From contig MNCI01005003.1 in NCBI GenBank assembly GCA_015680685.1, forward strand, positions 73,743-137,742: DNA of 64,000 nucleotides, written 5' to 3'. Below are positions 1 to 11,194 of this stretch, piece by piece; positions within the stretch are counted from its first letter, which is position 1, and every line of letters starts with the position of its first letter. Below the pieces are notes generated by a model that worked only from the letters and a program-made list of their open reading frames with translations, made no database searches and was not told the origin of the DNA. The translations under genes were made by a program, and so were the position numbers. The DNA is from Gnetum montanum (Eukaryota; Streptophyta; Gnetopsida; Gnetales; Gnetaceae).

Positions 1-597
1 CAAAAATGTTTGTACTATAGGAAGAAAACATTACCAAAAAAACTGAAACATACATCAAAGAAACAAAATGCAGCAAAAGAAAGCAAAGGGAAAAAGGAAA
101 ACAAGAAATAAATAGCAAAGAGAATGATGGTATGCAAGTAGTTATGACAATTGTAACTAGATTAGATGTAATTTATATCTATATAATTAAAAGCCAATAT
201 AAAACTATCAATTAAATGCTGTAAGGACAATATACAAAAATAAGAATTTAATCTTGATGGACGAAGTAGAAGTTTGCAAAAATATGTAGCAATCCATTAC
301 CAAGAATTTTGACCTCTATTTCACTCATGCTCTCAACCAAAAATTTTTGTACTTACTATATTTTTATTTTCATACAAAAAGTTTTGAAGGAAGAAAAGAG
401 TACTAGGTATAGGACATAGTGGGTATAGGGGAGTAGTGGGTAGGGTGTATGGATGAAGGGTAGTGGTTATTGGGAGGCAAAGATCATGGATTTAGTAATA
501 TACTAATATAATTTGCTAATGTTTTTGGCTTGTAAATCTTGTGAGATAAATACTTAGCCATATAATTTGAATCATTATAGACATCATTTTGGATGTT
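1..597. other. AT-rich intergenic stretch, nothing recognised
   Basis: No coding region, LTR end or RNA gene could be recognised here. A GGGTATAGGGGAGTAGTGGG-like G-rich patch lies near 420-460. The last part (about 480-597) has weak inverted similarity to the LINE-related tandem segments at 1520-2165, so it is probably the edge of the LINE fragment that follows. Confidence 0.4.
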
Positions 598-800
598 CTA
601 TTGGAGCTCTTCTCACTCGATATCTTGGTATGCCTCTCTTTGAAGGGAGAATGATCATCTATTATTGGGCATCAATTATTCAAAAACTAGAAGCAAAACT
701 TAATTGCTAGCTAACAAAAATACTTACATAGGCTAGAAGATTGCAATTAATCAAAGCTTGTATATATGTTGTTTTAATGTATCTTAGGTTTATTAAAAAT
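598..800 (+). pseudogene. LINE reverse transcriptase, C-terminal fragment
   Basis: The plus strand translates to a run containing TRYLGMPLFEGRM, then a W-containing stretch, then ARRLQLIKA. This matches the established plant LINE ORF2 pattern after the RT core: YLGxPLFxGR, IxxKLxxKLxxW, and SxAGRLxLIKxVLxxIPxY. Stop codons interrupt it (for example where relatives have W and Q), and neither the catalytic YxDD motif nor an endonuclease is present. It is an isolated 3' piece of ORF2, a common outcome of truncated LINE insertion and later decay. Identification rests on motif order and is fairly secure at family level. The clade cannot be given. Confidence 0.72.
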
Positions 801-892
801 AGGAAGAAACGAAAAGGTTGAAGTTTCAATTTCAAGTCACATATTAAAGAATTATATTATGTTTATTTAGCGTGCCTTATAAAATAGGAAAT

Positions 893-1069
893 AAAGCCAT
901 ATAATTTTTTTTTCATGATAAATTGGATAAATTTCAATGTTTATTTTTAATTTTTTTAAAAAATCTATTAAGAATTGATAAAGCCATATAATTTTTGTTT
1001 TTCATGATAAATTGGATAAATTTCAATGTTTATTTCTAATATTTTTAAAAAATCTATTAAGAATTGATA
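893..1069. repeat. two-copy tandem repeat, about 88 bp unit
   Basis: Two adjacent units begin with AAAGCCATATAATTTTT and end with CTATTAAGAATTGATA (893-979 and 980-1069). They differ by a few T-run length changes and substitutions, so the duplication is younger than the surrounding debris. No coding content was seen. Confidence 0.85.
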
Positions 1070-1519
1070 GGTGGATGTAAGTTTATATAGATCCTAATGA
1101 TATATCATGACTCTTTATATTTTCATACTTTGGTCATTGGAAAAAAGCCTAATCTAAAATGGAATAATGTTGTATTTATTAAATACATATAAATATATAG
1201 GAAAATCATAATATAATTGACTAAATTATAAAAAGGAAAAGCATTATTCCAAAATTTCTCTCTTCATCTTCATTTCAATTATGAATATTCATCATCTCAA
1301 TATGCATTATCATCCATTCAATTCAATAAATACATTATTTTCTATGCAAACCTATAAGGTATAATCAAGTAGATCAAATTTTATTTCAATATTTATCTAT
1401 TCTATATCCTTTCTTTTTGTAAAATTTGCAATCAATAATCGAAATTTCCAACACATTTAAAGATAAAAGGACACAATAAGAATAGGAAAAGGCCTTTAGC
1501 CTTTGAATCTTGGTCAAAT

Positions 1520-2165
1520 ATTCTAAACATAGAATAGCTTGCCTTTAAAAAATTTAGTGTCTTCCACATATTGAAAAGGAGCATACATTTTTTTATTGAT
1601 ATTTTTTAAGTTCTTATAACATTATTTAGTTTCTCAATAATCGATGACCAATTATTGATGATCATTCTCTCTTGAAAGAAAGACATACCAAAGCTCCAAT
1701 ATAATATCCCAAACGATTACTAAAATGGTTTAAATCATATGATTAAATATTTATTTCACAAAGATATCTTTTTTACAAGCTAATTTGCAAGCCAAAAACA
1801 TTAAAAAATTGCTTTAGTATACTTTTAATATTATTAACATATGAAAGCTTGCCTCTAAGAAAAATTAGGATGTCCTATAGAAATTGTGAATGTATGTAAT
1901 TTTTTTTGTTATTAAGATTGTTTAGATTCTTACAAAATTGTTTAATTTCCAAATAATTCATGCCTAAATATTAATGATCATTCTCCTTGAAAATGGGCAA
2001 TAGCCAAATACTGGGTGTGAAGGACTCCAATAGATCATCCCAAAAAGGTCACTAAAATGGTTCAAATTATATGGTTGACTGTTTATTTCATAAATATATC
2101 TTTTTTGCAAGTTGATTTGTAAGCCAAAAACATTAATAAATTACATTAATATATTTTTAATATTC
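1520..2165 (-). pseudogene. LINE RT C-terminal fragments in tandem, about 325 bp unit
   Basis: Two consecutive units start with related words (GAATAGCTTGCCTTTAAAAA near 1530, GAAAGCTTGCCTCTAAGAAA near 1843). Each contains TGATCATTCTC, CCAAA..GGTCACTAAAATGG and AAGCCAAAAACATTAA. A third unit seems to begin near 2160. On the minus strand, unit 1 gives FGMSFFQERMIINNW, a decayed form of the YLGMPLFEGRM motif seen intact at 598-800, so the units derive from the same LINE region in the opposite orientation. Many stops; no function expected. Confidence 0.6.
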
Positions 2166-2399
2166 TAAACATAGAAAAGACCATCCTCCTCTTAGCATGA
2201 AATTTGGTTTTCTAGTAAGGTACCTCCATTTTATCTTTGTACTTCCATCAAAAATTTTTTTTTATAATGAATGATTTGTTCATATTTTATTACTTTAAAA
2301 ATTTTCAACCGAAAGCATAGGTACACATCTCATCTCACTCCAGCTTGCAAATTTGAAGGCTAGTCTGATGCATCTAGGATTAAAGGAAAGCTTTTACAT

Positions 2400-2648
2400 C
2401 TGGTTGGTCCTTGTTCCTTCGGCCATTATTGTGGCTCACGGAAATGTATGGAAATAGCCACCAACTTCACGTTCCCTCATATCGTGTTACTTGCTAACCG
2501 ACCTCCTTCCACGTCACATCTCACCCCATCTCACCATAACTTGAGCAAGGGAACGTAACCTTATCACCAAAAATCTAACCTTATCACTCCAAATTACCAA
2601 CGCTTTCCCTTCATTCATTCAAATAACCTGCTCCTCCTTGTCATCGTG
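2400..2648 (+). promoter_or_regulatory. PrxQ promoter and 5' leader
   Basis: The sequence changes from CpG-poor debris to a stretch keeping several CpGs. An ACGT-core element CACGTCA lies at 2510-2516. The 11-mer AACCTTATCAC occurs twice exactly 20 bp apart (2557-2567 and 2577-2587). Its complement holds GATAAGG, the I-box core known from light-responsive plant promoters. No convincing TATA box was found before the ATG; the leader just upstream is C/T-rich (CTTTCCCTTCATTCATTC). Light-responsive control would suit a chloroplast antioxidant gene, but that is an inference from motifs only. The transcription start is not determined. Confidence 0.5.
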
Positions 2649-4169
2649 ATGGCTCAATATCATCAAAATCAAGACCTCATTCATTCTTTCAGCAATAGTA
2701 GCAGGAGGAGGAGGAGGAGGATGGCATTAGGCATTGTTTCTTCTGTGAACATGAGCTTGAATGTGAGCAGGAATTGCAGATTGTGGCAGAACAATGTATC
2801 GTCCTGTACAATGCCAAAATCAACAACAATTTCAATGAATTTACATCACAGTTATTGTGGCAGGAGCATTACAAGCAAGACCAAGTTCAAAATTGGGCGA
2901 CCCACAAGATTGGTAACACTTTCTAAGGTAGGTAAGGCAGTACCTGCACTTGCACTTGCACTTGAATGTGCAGTGCACTGTAATTAGTGCTGAACTTTTG
3001 TTTTTAAGTTTGAAGCGAAAATGCATTTCAAAGACATGATTTACAGATTTAGGTTAGCAAAGGTTCGGTTCCGCCGGATTTCAAACTCAAGGACCAGAAT
3101 GGCAAAGCGGTCAGCCTCTCCAATTTCAAGGGCAAGCCTCTCGTCGTTTATTTCTACCCTGCTGATGAAACCCCTGGCTGCACCAAAGAGGTATGGCCCC
3201 TTTCTTCTTTCTTCACAAACACATAATGAAGCTATTATTGGGATTTGACTGAACTATTTTGAGGTTTGAATTGATAATGACCGTCTCAGGCTTGCGCTTT
3301 CCGTGATTCTTATGAGAAATTCAAGAGGGCTGGTGCAGAAGTTATTGGCATCAGCGGAGACAGCCCTGAATCTCACAAGGTTTGTTAGATTTTTCAGAGT
3401 TGTTTAAGGAGTCAAATATTCCTGTAGCCAATTGAACTCGCCCGCTGTTAAAGTACGGACTTCAAAAATTTGCTGAAACTGATTAGCATGAATTTGCCTT
3501 GTGGTGTGGTGAAGCCCATTTCATCTCACCAAAAAGCGACAAATTGGAAGTGCAAAATGTTACTTAAACTGGGTTATCATTTTCATTAAATTGAAACAAA
3601 ATTGAACTGTAAAATATTAATATTGGTTGTCGTATTCAATAAATTGATATAAGCCAGATACGGTCAAGCAGTTAACAAATTTGATTAACTTGGAGTGAAA
3701 TTGAATTAAAGTCTAACAAAATTGCTTTACATTTCAGATTTTTCTGTTGAAAAACAGTGAATTCAATTGATTAAAAAAATAATTACGCATCTCATGTTTT
3801 TGTTAATCATCTTTATGGTTAAACTCATGTTCGTGCAAGTTACAGTGACGGGTAAACATTAAAAGCATCCTTGAATTTTGTTTGTTTTTTCGGTTTTTTG
3901 GTCATTTTCATAATATTGTGTTGTTACTTAATGGATAATTTGCAGTGCAGGCATTTGCTAGTAAGTACAGGTTGCCCTTCATTTTGCTGAGCGACGAAGG
4001 GAATAAAGTGAGGAAGCAATGGGGGGTTCCAGGAGATTTCTTCGGTTCGTTGCCTGGCAGAGAGACCTATGTTCTTGATCGCAAAGGGCTTGTCCAGCTT
4101 GTTTATAACAATCAGTTTCAGCCTGAGAAACACGTTGACGAGACCCTCAACGTACTCAAAACCGTATGA
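2649..4169 (+). CDS. PRXQ: chloroplast peroxiredoxin Q (atypical 2-Cys peroxiredoxin), four exons
   Basis: Exons are 2649-2927, 3053-3190, 3290-3379 and 3951-4169. All three introns are phase 0 with GT..AG ends and span 125, 99 and 571 bp. The product is 241 aa from the first ATG, or 217 aa from an in-frame ATG at 2721, which is closer to the usual PrxQ length of about 215. Exon 1 encodes a Ser/Arg-rich, acid-poor presequence typical of a plastid transit peptide. The mature part starts with [13 protein letters not shown]. The catalytic loop PADETPGC gives Thr133 and peroxidatic Cys136; resolving Cys141 follows five residues later (CTKEAC), split from it by intron 2. The active-site Arg is Arg206 in LPGRETYV. 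Known role of the family: thioredoxin-dependent reduction of peroxides in the plastid, associated with thylakoids. All key residues are intact and there is no frameshift, so the gene is judged functional. It is the only such gene here. Confidence 0.96.
2701..2722 (+). repeat. AGG trinucleotide microsatellite coding poly-Arg
   Basis: A run of (AGG) repeats in exon 1 encodes six consecutive arginines just before the second in-frame ATG (2721). It lies between the two candidate starts. If translation begins at 2649 the Arg run is part of the transit peptide; if at 2721 it is 5' leader. Confidence 0.85.
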
Positions 4170-4614
4170 CTTATCATTTCCTTTCTTCAGCTCAGCTTTC
4201 TGTTTTCTTCTCACCATCATTTCATTCTGGGCCCAGTAGCCTGAATGAAACATTCCAACCTTAAGTTATCTTGAGCATGAACACAATGAGATATGGTCTA
4301 AAAGCCTGTACCTGCAACTTTCCTTCCGAACCCTATCGCTACTTCCCTATAATTTGCAAGCAAGTAATTTAAGTGCCCTGAAAATTTGATGCTTTTCAGT
4401 ATATACGAATATTTTTATATCTGCTATTTAACGATTTTATCTAGATTTAGAAGCATATCCCTTTTCCTCGTCAACAAATTTTGCCATTTCAAGAAATTGG
4501 TTAGGCATGCTGATGTACAGATCTGCTAGAAATGTATTCAGTTCAATTATTGCGAAATACTTACTATTTTTTTTATTAAATTGGTATAGAAGAGAACAAA
4601 ATCCTAATCATTAT
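4170..4614 (+). other. PrxQ 3' flank and probable 3' UTR
   Basis: No coding sequence was seen. The stretch runs from the PrxQ stop codon to the first recognisable transposon homology at about 4615. No clear AATAAA signal was found close to the stop, which is common in plants. Confidence 0.5.
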
Positions 4615-6260
4615 TGCACAGCTGCCCAGGCCATGGATTCTCTCAATAGGAATAGCTAAAGCATGTCATTGATGGGATAAGGAACAAGACCAAAGAGACC
4701 ATTGGGGTTTATTCCCAAGGTCAATTATCTAAAATGTCTACCCATTAGATATAGAGATTGATTAACTAAGTGGAAAAGGAAGAAGGTGTGTTAAGGAAAA
4801 GAGAATCAGTAGAATTATATAACAAAGACCCATCTATCAGGAAAAGGGATGCAAGAGTTTGTTACACACAAGAAGAAAAGACATTGGAACAAGTTAGAAG
4901 AAAACTCTACCTATTTAGAAATCTATCACTCATATAGCAGAAAAGGTAGAGAAGATGTGGGACTCAGTTGATGAAAAATTCATAACAACCTTGAAGATTA
5001 TGGAGGAGTGAATAGAGCAAGCCTTTGTTATAAAGGCAATGATAAGAAAAAAAAAGAGAGACTTTGGATTGAATGGAAAAGTGACTTTAGTGGTTGACTA
5101 TTTAGAGAGAAGCTTTGAAGATGAGGAAGGTGTGTTGTATGCCAATACAAACATCCTAAAGAATGTTGTCCAATAATGGTACACTTACAAGAAATGGGAG
5201 CATATGCACTTAAGCCCAAATTTATCAAGCAAAAGATGGCCAAAAGGTTACCTTACCCTAAGGGTAACTATAGATAAGACTTTCAACCTAAGTACTATCC
5301 CAGTGGAGATTACCTATAGCCACAAGAGTAGTACAATTAGTAGTGGCAACAACCCCAATCGTGGGCTATGCCACCACCATGTCAAAAGTATCCATATCAG
5401 TAGCTAGATCCATATGGATACTACATACAATGTCCAATCTCTCTAGTGAACATAATAGTTCAAACTTCACAATACTATCTAGCTAAATACCATAGGCATG
5501 CAATGCCAAGGATAGACTTTGATCTACCCATGCAATCGTAAGCAACTGATTCATCAACTCTAGCTCCTAATTCTTTACCACTAGTGCCACCACCTATTAT
5601 GCAAGGAGAATTAACATCATAACCATAGTAGAGAAAAGATACAAGGGTGATGAATATACAAATAGAGGATCTTACTAGCAAAACTAAGGGTCAATTGAAA
5701 AAAATGGCATTTCTTTAGGACAAGTCCAAGAAAGACTAGTAGAGTTGGAACCTCATTAAAACAAGATTCTTCTATGGAAAATCCTTCAAGAAACAACAAG
5801 ATTTCATCATCATCAAATACGAACATGCATATTGTCATTCTAATAAAGATAGTATTAGATTGGTTCAAGGTAAGAACACTTTCCGAAAAAAGAAAAGATC
5901 CAAGAGTTCCTTTGATTTATGTATGAGTAGCTGGAAATATACCATGCAAGGATCTATTAGATTTAAGTTTTGGAGTTAGCTTGATCTCTCTAGAAGCATA
6001 CAAAGCATGGAACCTACCAATCTTACAAGGGTATAACATCTAGTTAGAGCTTGTAGATCAGTTTGTAACCATTTCTCTAGGATAGATAGAAGATGTCATG
6101 ACCACCATTAATGGGTGGTCGGTCATATCTAGTAGACTTTCTAGTTATTCACATGAGAAATAATGACAAGGAATTTCCTATTATAATGGAGAGGACATGA
6201 CTTAGCACTATAGATGCTAAGTTAAAGATGAGGGACTTGTCTCTTGACATCCCTAAGGAA
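4615..6260 (+). pseudogene. Ty3/gypsy-type gag-protease remnant (remnant D), 5' truncated
   Basis: Several frames translate to pieces of a Gag-protease polyprotein. They include a Gag region with a knuckle-like CQYKHPKECC near 5140-5172 and basic Pro/Tyr/Gln-rich sequence. A protease follows: IPCKDLLDLSFGVSLIS near 5945-5990, where the catalytic D-S/T-G is degraded, then VDFLVIHMRNNDKEFP and LSTIDAKLKMRD near 6130-6235. The latter fits the retroviral-like aspartic protease pattern known in plant gypsy elements (VDFLVI..., LGRPWL.T.DA). Stops and frameshifts are frequent. The same order occurs in remnant E (61000-63481). No LTR precedes it; homology to E begins abruptly near 4615, 445 bp after the PrxQ stop codon. 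Not functional. Confidence 0.75.
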
Positions 6261-7229
6261 GAGAGCCATACATTCACAGAAGATTCCATGTATTAATACT
6301 TATACAGATAGGTGCAGTTGCGAACTTACCTTCTATAATGTCAATAGAGTCATTACACTAGTCCACAACAAGCGTGAAAAACAAGTGTGTGCACAAGAAA
6401 GAGTAGGAGCCATGAAACCAAAAGACAACCAATGACTAATAACTGAAAACATTAAATTGTCCAAAACATGCATGGAATAATTTGAACCACTTATTAACTC
6501 CCCTTTTAAGAAAATGTCCCCAACTAAGAACTTACAAATGGAAATAATCAACCACAATCATACACTAATAAAAAGAGGAACTAAGGACTTAGATGATAAA
6601 AATTTAATTACCATCATGATTACATGGGGTGATAACCGAAACACTAAGTCATTCAAGATGGTAAGTATGAAATCTCAAATGTATGATCCAAGGGAGCTAG
6701 GGTGCATTTTCAAACACTCACCCATGAGTTCAATTGCAAGGGAGATATATCATCTTGATTCAAGAATTAATATCCTATGGAGGAATGGCTTAAAATCAAA
6801 AGATCATCAAGACATAAAACCAACGATTAGATCTAGATTCAATTGAGAACACCATACTTACTAATGTCACCCATAAGTAAAATAACAATATCCATATTAA
6901 CTTCTAACATAAATTTCAAAGATGAATACAATCAATTAAACCAAACTAAATTTAAATAAATTTATGAGAAATAAGGAAGATTACAAAGGATATGCCACCT
7001 AATTTGTGACCTTGCTCTACTATCTCCGCAATATAACAACTTCACAATCTTAAAACATTATTGGCTATTAATTTCCACAAAGCATCAACACTCTTCCTTC
7101 ATAATTTTGTTCATAAACAAAAATTCTAATCTAGTGTGGTTCTCTCAATAGTATTCTCTCTCTATTTTTTCAATCCTTTTTCCTATTCTCCATCCCCTCT
7201 ATTACATCTAGCTAGGAAATTTATAAGGA
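6261..7229 (+). other. downstream part of remnant D, unassigned
   Basis: Short open stretches occur (for example 6514-6846, 110 codons), but no RT, RNase H or integrase motif could be recognised. It may be the tail of D or older debris. The border with the next element is not visible. Confidence 0.35.
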
Positions 7230-7545
7230 CTAGTCTAGCACATGAGGAGCCACCACCTATGCATAATGGTCATGGTAGTAATGTCCATTGCCACTACCTA
7301 TGTAGTTAATATTCACTTTAACATCCACCACTACCGCCTACATAGGTAATGTTCATTATAATGTCCACTGGTCATGTGGTAAAGAAACATGTAGCTCCTA
7401 CCACCCACACATAGATAATGGCTACAAGAATGTGTAGCTGTAAAAATGGCTGGGAACCACACCTCATTACCCACATAGCATCCATTGCATAAAATGACAA
7501 TCTCCATCAAGGTAACATGCAAGAAATAGCTACAATTACATGGTC
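7230..7545. repeat. degenerate short repeats rich in CCACCxCCTATGTAG-like words
   Basis: The words ACTACCTATGTAG, CTACCGCCTACATAG and CCTACCACCCACACATAG recur roughly every 65 bp, together with TAATGTCCA and TAATGTTCATTATAATGTCCA. The order is imperfect, so this is a weak tandem array. No coding content is supported. Confidence 0.4.
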
Positions 7546-8000
7546 ATAGAATGTGGTTGATGGAGTGGTGCACCCACATTGTAGCACCAACATCAAAGTT
7601 GCAGCTCCATTACTATCATAAAACCTCAACATGCATTCTTATTACTATTGCAAAAACAAAACTAGAAACTAGGAAACATAACACTAGTATAGATCAAGGA
7701 ATTGGATTCTTCAATTATCACCACATGGCTGCCCAGCAACAAAAACTATTTCTCTAGTTTAAGTCTTTAGTAAATAAAAGGTAATAAACTAATAATAATA
7801 ATATAATAATAAACTAATACTCATCACTATAATAAACTAAAATATAATAAACTGAAATAAATATTAATTAAACACTAATTAAATAATTGACAATATGTAA
7901 TTAAGATTTAAAAGCTACCAATTTTGGGATTTAACAAGGTCACATGCATTTCCCAAACTACCATCACAAAAGAGGGTAATTGACCTAGCATAGTGGTGGA
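7546..8000. other. AT-rich spacer, no gene
   Basis: About 7760-7900 is a low-complexity block built of TAATAAACTAATAAT and similar words. No LTR end of element C was found here or further left, so the left limit of C is unresolved. Confidence 0.4.
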
Positions 8001-8019
8001 CCTTTAAGAAGGTCATAAT

Positions 8020-10134
8020 GAAGGGCATTAGATTTGATTGAGTGGTTGCTTTGGCTATTGGGCTTCAAGAAAAGATCCTTAGGCTCCATGTTGACACCTC
8101 TATGATAATCCATATACACTTTGCATTTTTTACAGGTTATCTAAAGAGGTTTGTGGAGTTTTTGGTGGTGTATAGGAATGGACGATGGATTTCCCAAGAC
8201 CCAAGCCAACTTTCTAGGCCATGGATAAAGCACATTTATCCAACAATGCAAGTTTGGAACCCACCAAAGGGAGTGGATGATATGTTATCCATCACCACTA
8301 AGAATCTTAATGTTAAGTAGTATGAGTCTCCTGACAGTATTGATGATGATCATCCCCTCTCATTTTATGCTAGTGTATAGGATGCTAGGCAACAACATAT
8401 GAAGGTTGAAGGGGTAGCTAAGAAGAAACTCAAGAGGCCTATTGAGGAGGAACCCCTAGCATTAGATCAACCTACCCCGAAGAAGCTTAAGTTTAAGCTT
8501 AAGCGATCATACTAGGTAATTGCAGGCATGATTTATTTAAATTTGGCTATTTCTTATTCTAAAATTTTATGGCTACTTTATGTTTTCATGTGTTAACCAA
8601 TTTTATATGTGCTATGTTTGTAGATAAGTGTCAGGCTACAGTAGCCCAAGCTACTACAAAGGTAGAACAAAGGCATGTAGAAGAGGCACTCCTAAAGCAA
8701 CCTATGGTTGAACAATTTTCTGATGCAGGTATAGATGATTTAGATGCCTTGTTTGATGAGGCAGTACTAGCTACCTCTCCCATCATCATCCTAGAGGGGG
8801 AAGAAGAGGAGGAGCCATGTATGACTAAGCCTTAATATCTTCATTATATCTCATTGGTTATCTTAGGTTGTCATCCTAACCTTTCAATAATTGTTATGCT
8901 TATAGTAGTTCTTGAATCACTAGCACTATCTCCAATCCCTAAGTTTCATGTGAAACCATGGGTAGAAACTCTAAAGAAAGTGGAGTTCATGTGTGGGATG
9001 GCTAAGGACATCATCGATCAATTGCATCAGGTTGCACCTAAGATAAGCAAGGATTTTTTATGTGCCTTCATCATGGGCTTTTCTTGCATTATGGTTATCT
9101 TAGGTTATGTTTTATGGTTGTATTTTATGTTTGTAAAGTTTCTTCTAAGGAGTGGAACCCAAGTAGAAATATGAAGATCAACTCCTTGCCTAAGCTTCCC
9201 TCTGATGTATCTAGTGTACCTATGAAGTTGTACAAGATTGTTACTGATTTAGCAATGTCATGCACAAAAACTTTATGGGAGCTAGAGAGGTCCAATGAAT
9301 CCCTATGAAAGGAAGTTGTGGCCTTAAGGGAAAAGACTCAATGATAGGACAATACAATTAGAGATCTTCGAGACCATAAGGCCTTTGTTGAAGCCCAAGT
9401 GGCTAACTTAGGAAAATTACAGACTAAGGAGATCACATGGACCTGCTACTAGCATGTTATTTAGGACAAAGTAGTAGTCCTATAGAAGATGGCAAAACAA
9501 TGTATGTAGATGAACCTCATCTTCCAAAAGGTTGAGAACTAGAAGGATCACTTTGCTTGGGTTATGGAGTGGGGCAAAAGAAAAAAGGTCCACAAGCAAC
9601 AATATAAGGTCGATCATGGGGCCTACCTAAAGTAGCTTAAGAAGGAGTTGGTTGAATAGTGTAAGAGAGAGTTATTCATTTAAGGGATCCAGGTGGAGAG
9701 TGCTTATAAACTTTTTAAAAGTAATCTCAAGGTGGAGAAATCCTCTACTCTTTAAACTACCATTATTGCAGGTGACATCTCTATAGCTACTGCTATCCAT
9801 GAGCCCCCTACTTAGACTCCTATAGATAGGACTAACATTCTTTTTGGTGTTGATCTTGGGGGTGTTTATTGGGTTAACATGATGGAGGACTAGATCCTTC
9901 ATCATTTGGAGGAAGGCCTTTCCCATCTACCACTAGAAGTAATGGAGCCAAAATCTCCACAAGTTTGATATATTTTATGTTTCAATCTTTGTTTTAAGTC
10001 ATGATTTTGGCTATGGGTTACTAATTGGCTATATCTTGTTGCATTTTAGGCCTTAGAAGACATTGGTGGCCTCAACAGTGAGAGTGGGAATGACCCACCA
10101 CATCCTCCTCCGAATGCCACTTAGCAGCCTCCTT
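8020..10134 (+). pseudogene. unrecognised multi-exon pseudogene antisense to element C
   Basis: On the plus strand coding-like blocks alternate with T-rich, intron-like blocks. The coding parts are about 8042-8514 (WISQDPSQLSRPWIKH, then Lys-rich KKLKFKLKRSY), 8624-8818 (acidic end LEGEEEEEP), 8906-9048 (FHVKPWVETLKKVEFM), 9139-9962 (Lys/Glu/Gln-rich, coiled-coil-like, ending HHLEEGLSHLPLEVMEP) and 10048-10134 (acidic and Pro-rich). The intervening blocks are 85-110 bp and end in TTTGTAG, CTTATAG, TTGTAAAG and CATTTTAG; the last carries a TACTAAT branch-point-like word. Many stops sit where Gln or Arg is plausible. I do not recognise the product. The lack of stops over long stretches, the acidic and coiled-coil character, and a position in the tail opposite to gag resemble the antisense extra ORFs known in some plant gypsy elements. 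Donor sites are not all convincing. Confidence 0.5.
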
Positions 10135-10439
10135 TAGTTTAGTTTGTTGGCTATTTGTTTTTGTTTTTATGTTGATGGCTATGGTTAGTGAAGACCATGT
10201 TATGGATGATTATTATTCTTTGATTTTCTTGCTATACATTGTGGCCATGGATATGTATCTTATGGACATTTTAACTTTAAATTTAAATTTTTGTCTTATT
10301 TTTTTACTATATCCATCTATAGTAGTAGTAAGCCATGTAATGGTTGTAAACATTGAAAATTGTAATGTTGAAGTTTTTGGTTATAACATTTAATCGATGC
10401 TAAACAAAAGGAGATATAATAATAAAAGTGATGTTTGCT

Positions 10440-10640
10440 AGTTTTAGGCCATCACAAGCATAGGTTATATAGTTTTTCTAGTTTAAGGCCATGATGGGCC
10501 ATCATGCTAGTTTAAGGTCTTAGCAAACTATAATGCTAGTTTGATGTCTTAGTGGACAAGAATGCCAGTTTAAGGTCATAGCGAATTGTAATGGCAATTT
10601 AACATTTTAGGAGATGTAGTGCCAATTTAATGTCTTAGTG
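10440..10640 (-). repeat. 29-bp minisatellite of the A/B/C family
   Basis: About six units of 29 bp, with the core CTAGTTTAAGGTCTTAG, lie just downstream (minus sense) of the protease. The reverse complement matches the 32-bp array at 44715-44906 (CAAGGCCTAAAACTAGCAAT) and the array at 52173-52332, which occupy the same place in elements B and A. It thus marks a conserved post-protease position. Confidence 0.75.
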
Positions 10641-10979
10641 AAAGTTATGCAAAAGAGACATATATTTATAATGCTTTATCAATCATAAGAAAAGAAAAAA
10701 TTCAAACAAACTTAGCTTTCATGCATAAGCTACATGCATAAAATAACAATGATATAATAAATTGAAAATGAAAAGTAAGGCTACTTGGCTATTGGTATAT
10801 TTAGTCATAGGGACATGGGATGGTTAAGGTAAACTTCACTTGTGCAGATTCTTCCTAATCTTTGTAAGATTAGAGAGTGAGTAAGGCCTACTTTGCATAA
10901 GCTTGTATTTTCCATTCCCTTTACTTAGGATGTTAAAAGGGAGTTCATCCCATAATGTATCCCATTGCTTATCATTGTC

Positions 10980-11147
10980 ATCATTGGTTGTCTTAGATTT
11001 TTGCTCTTCATGGGTAGGAGCTTCTTCTTGAAGCTCCTCTTTGGATTCCTATTCTATGTCTACATTGTTGATAGCTAAGGGAATTACATTATCACCATGA
11101 ATAATTATTTCACCTTCCTCATAAGAAAGGTGAATTTCTTTATGGCT
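10980..11147 (-). pseudogene. element C protease C-terminal end
   Basis: The minus strand gives KEIHLSYEEGEIIIHGDN followed by VIPLAIN, which aligns with EIHLPYEGGKFIIH in element B (44280-44330). This is the segment just after the ILGRPW motif. The motif itself and the catalytic Asp are missing because the 47-base N gap begins at 11148. An acidic tail follows (ESKEELQEEAPTHEEQKS). Confidence 0.7.
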
Positions 11148-11194
11148 NNNNNNNNNNNNNNNNNNNNNNNNNNNNNNNNNNNNNNNNNNNNNNN
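11148..11194. other. assembly gap of 47 N
   Basis: A run of 47 N interrupts element C between the proline-rich end of gag and the end of protease. By comparison with element B the missing part should be about 700 bp, so the gap size is nominal or there is a real deletion. Confidence 0.95.

Noticed and set aside
3924-4253. 109-codon open frame antisense to PrxQ exon 4
   Set aside because: It mirrors a conserved exon; no family resemblance and the plus-strand frame is certain.
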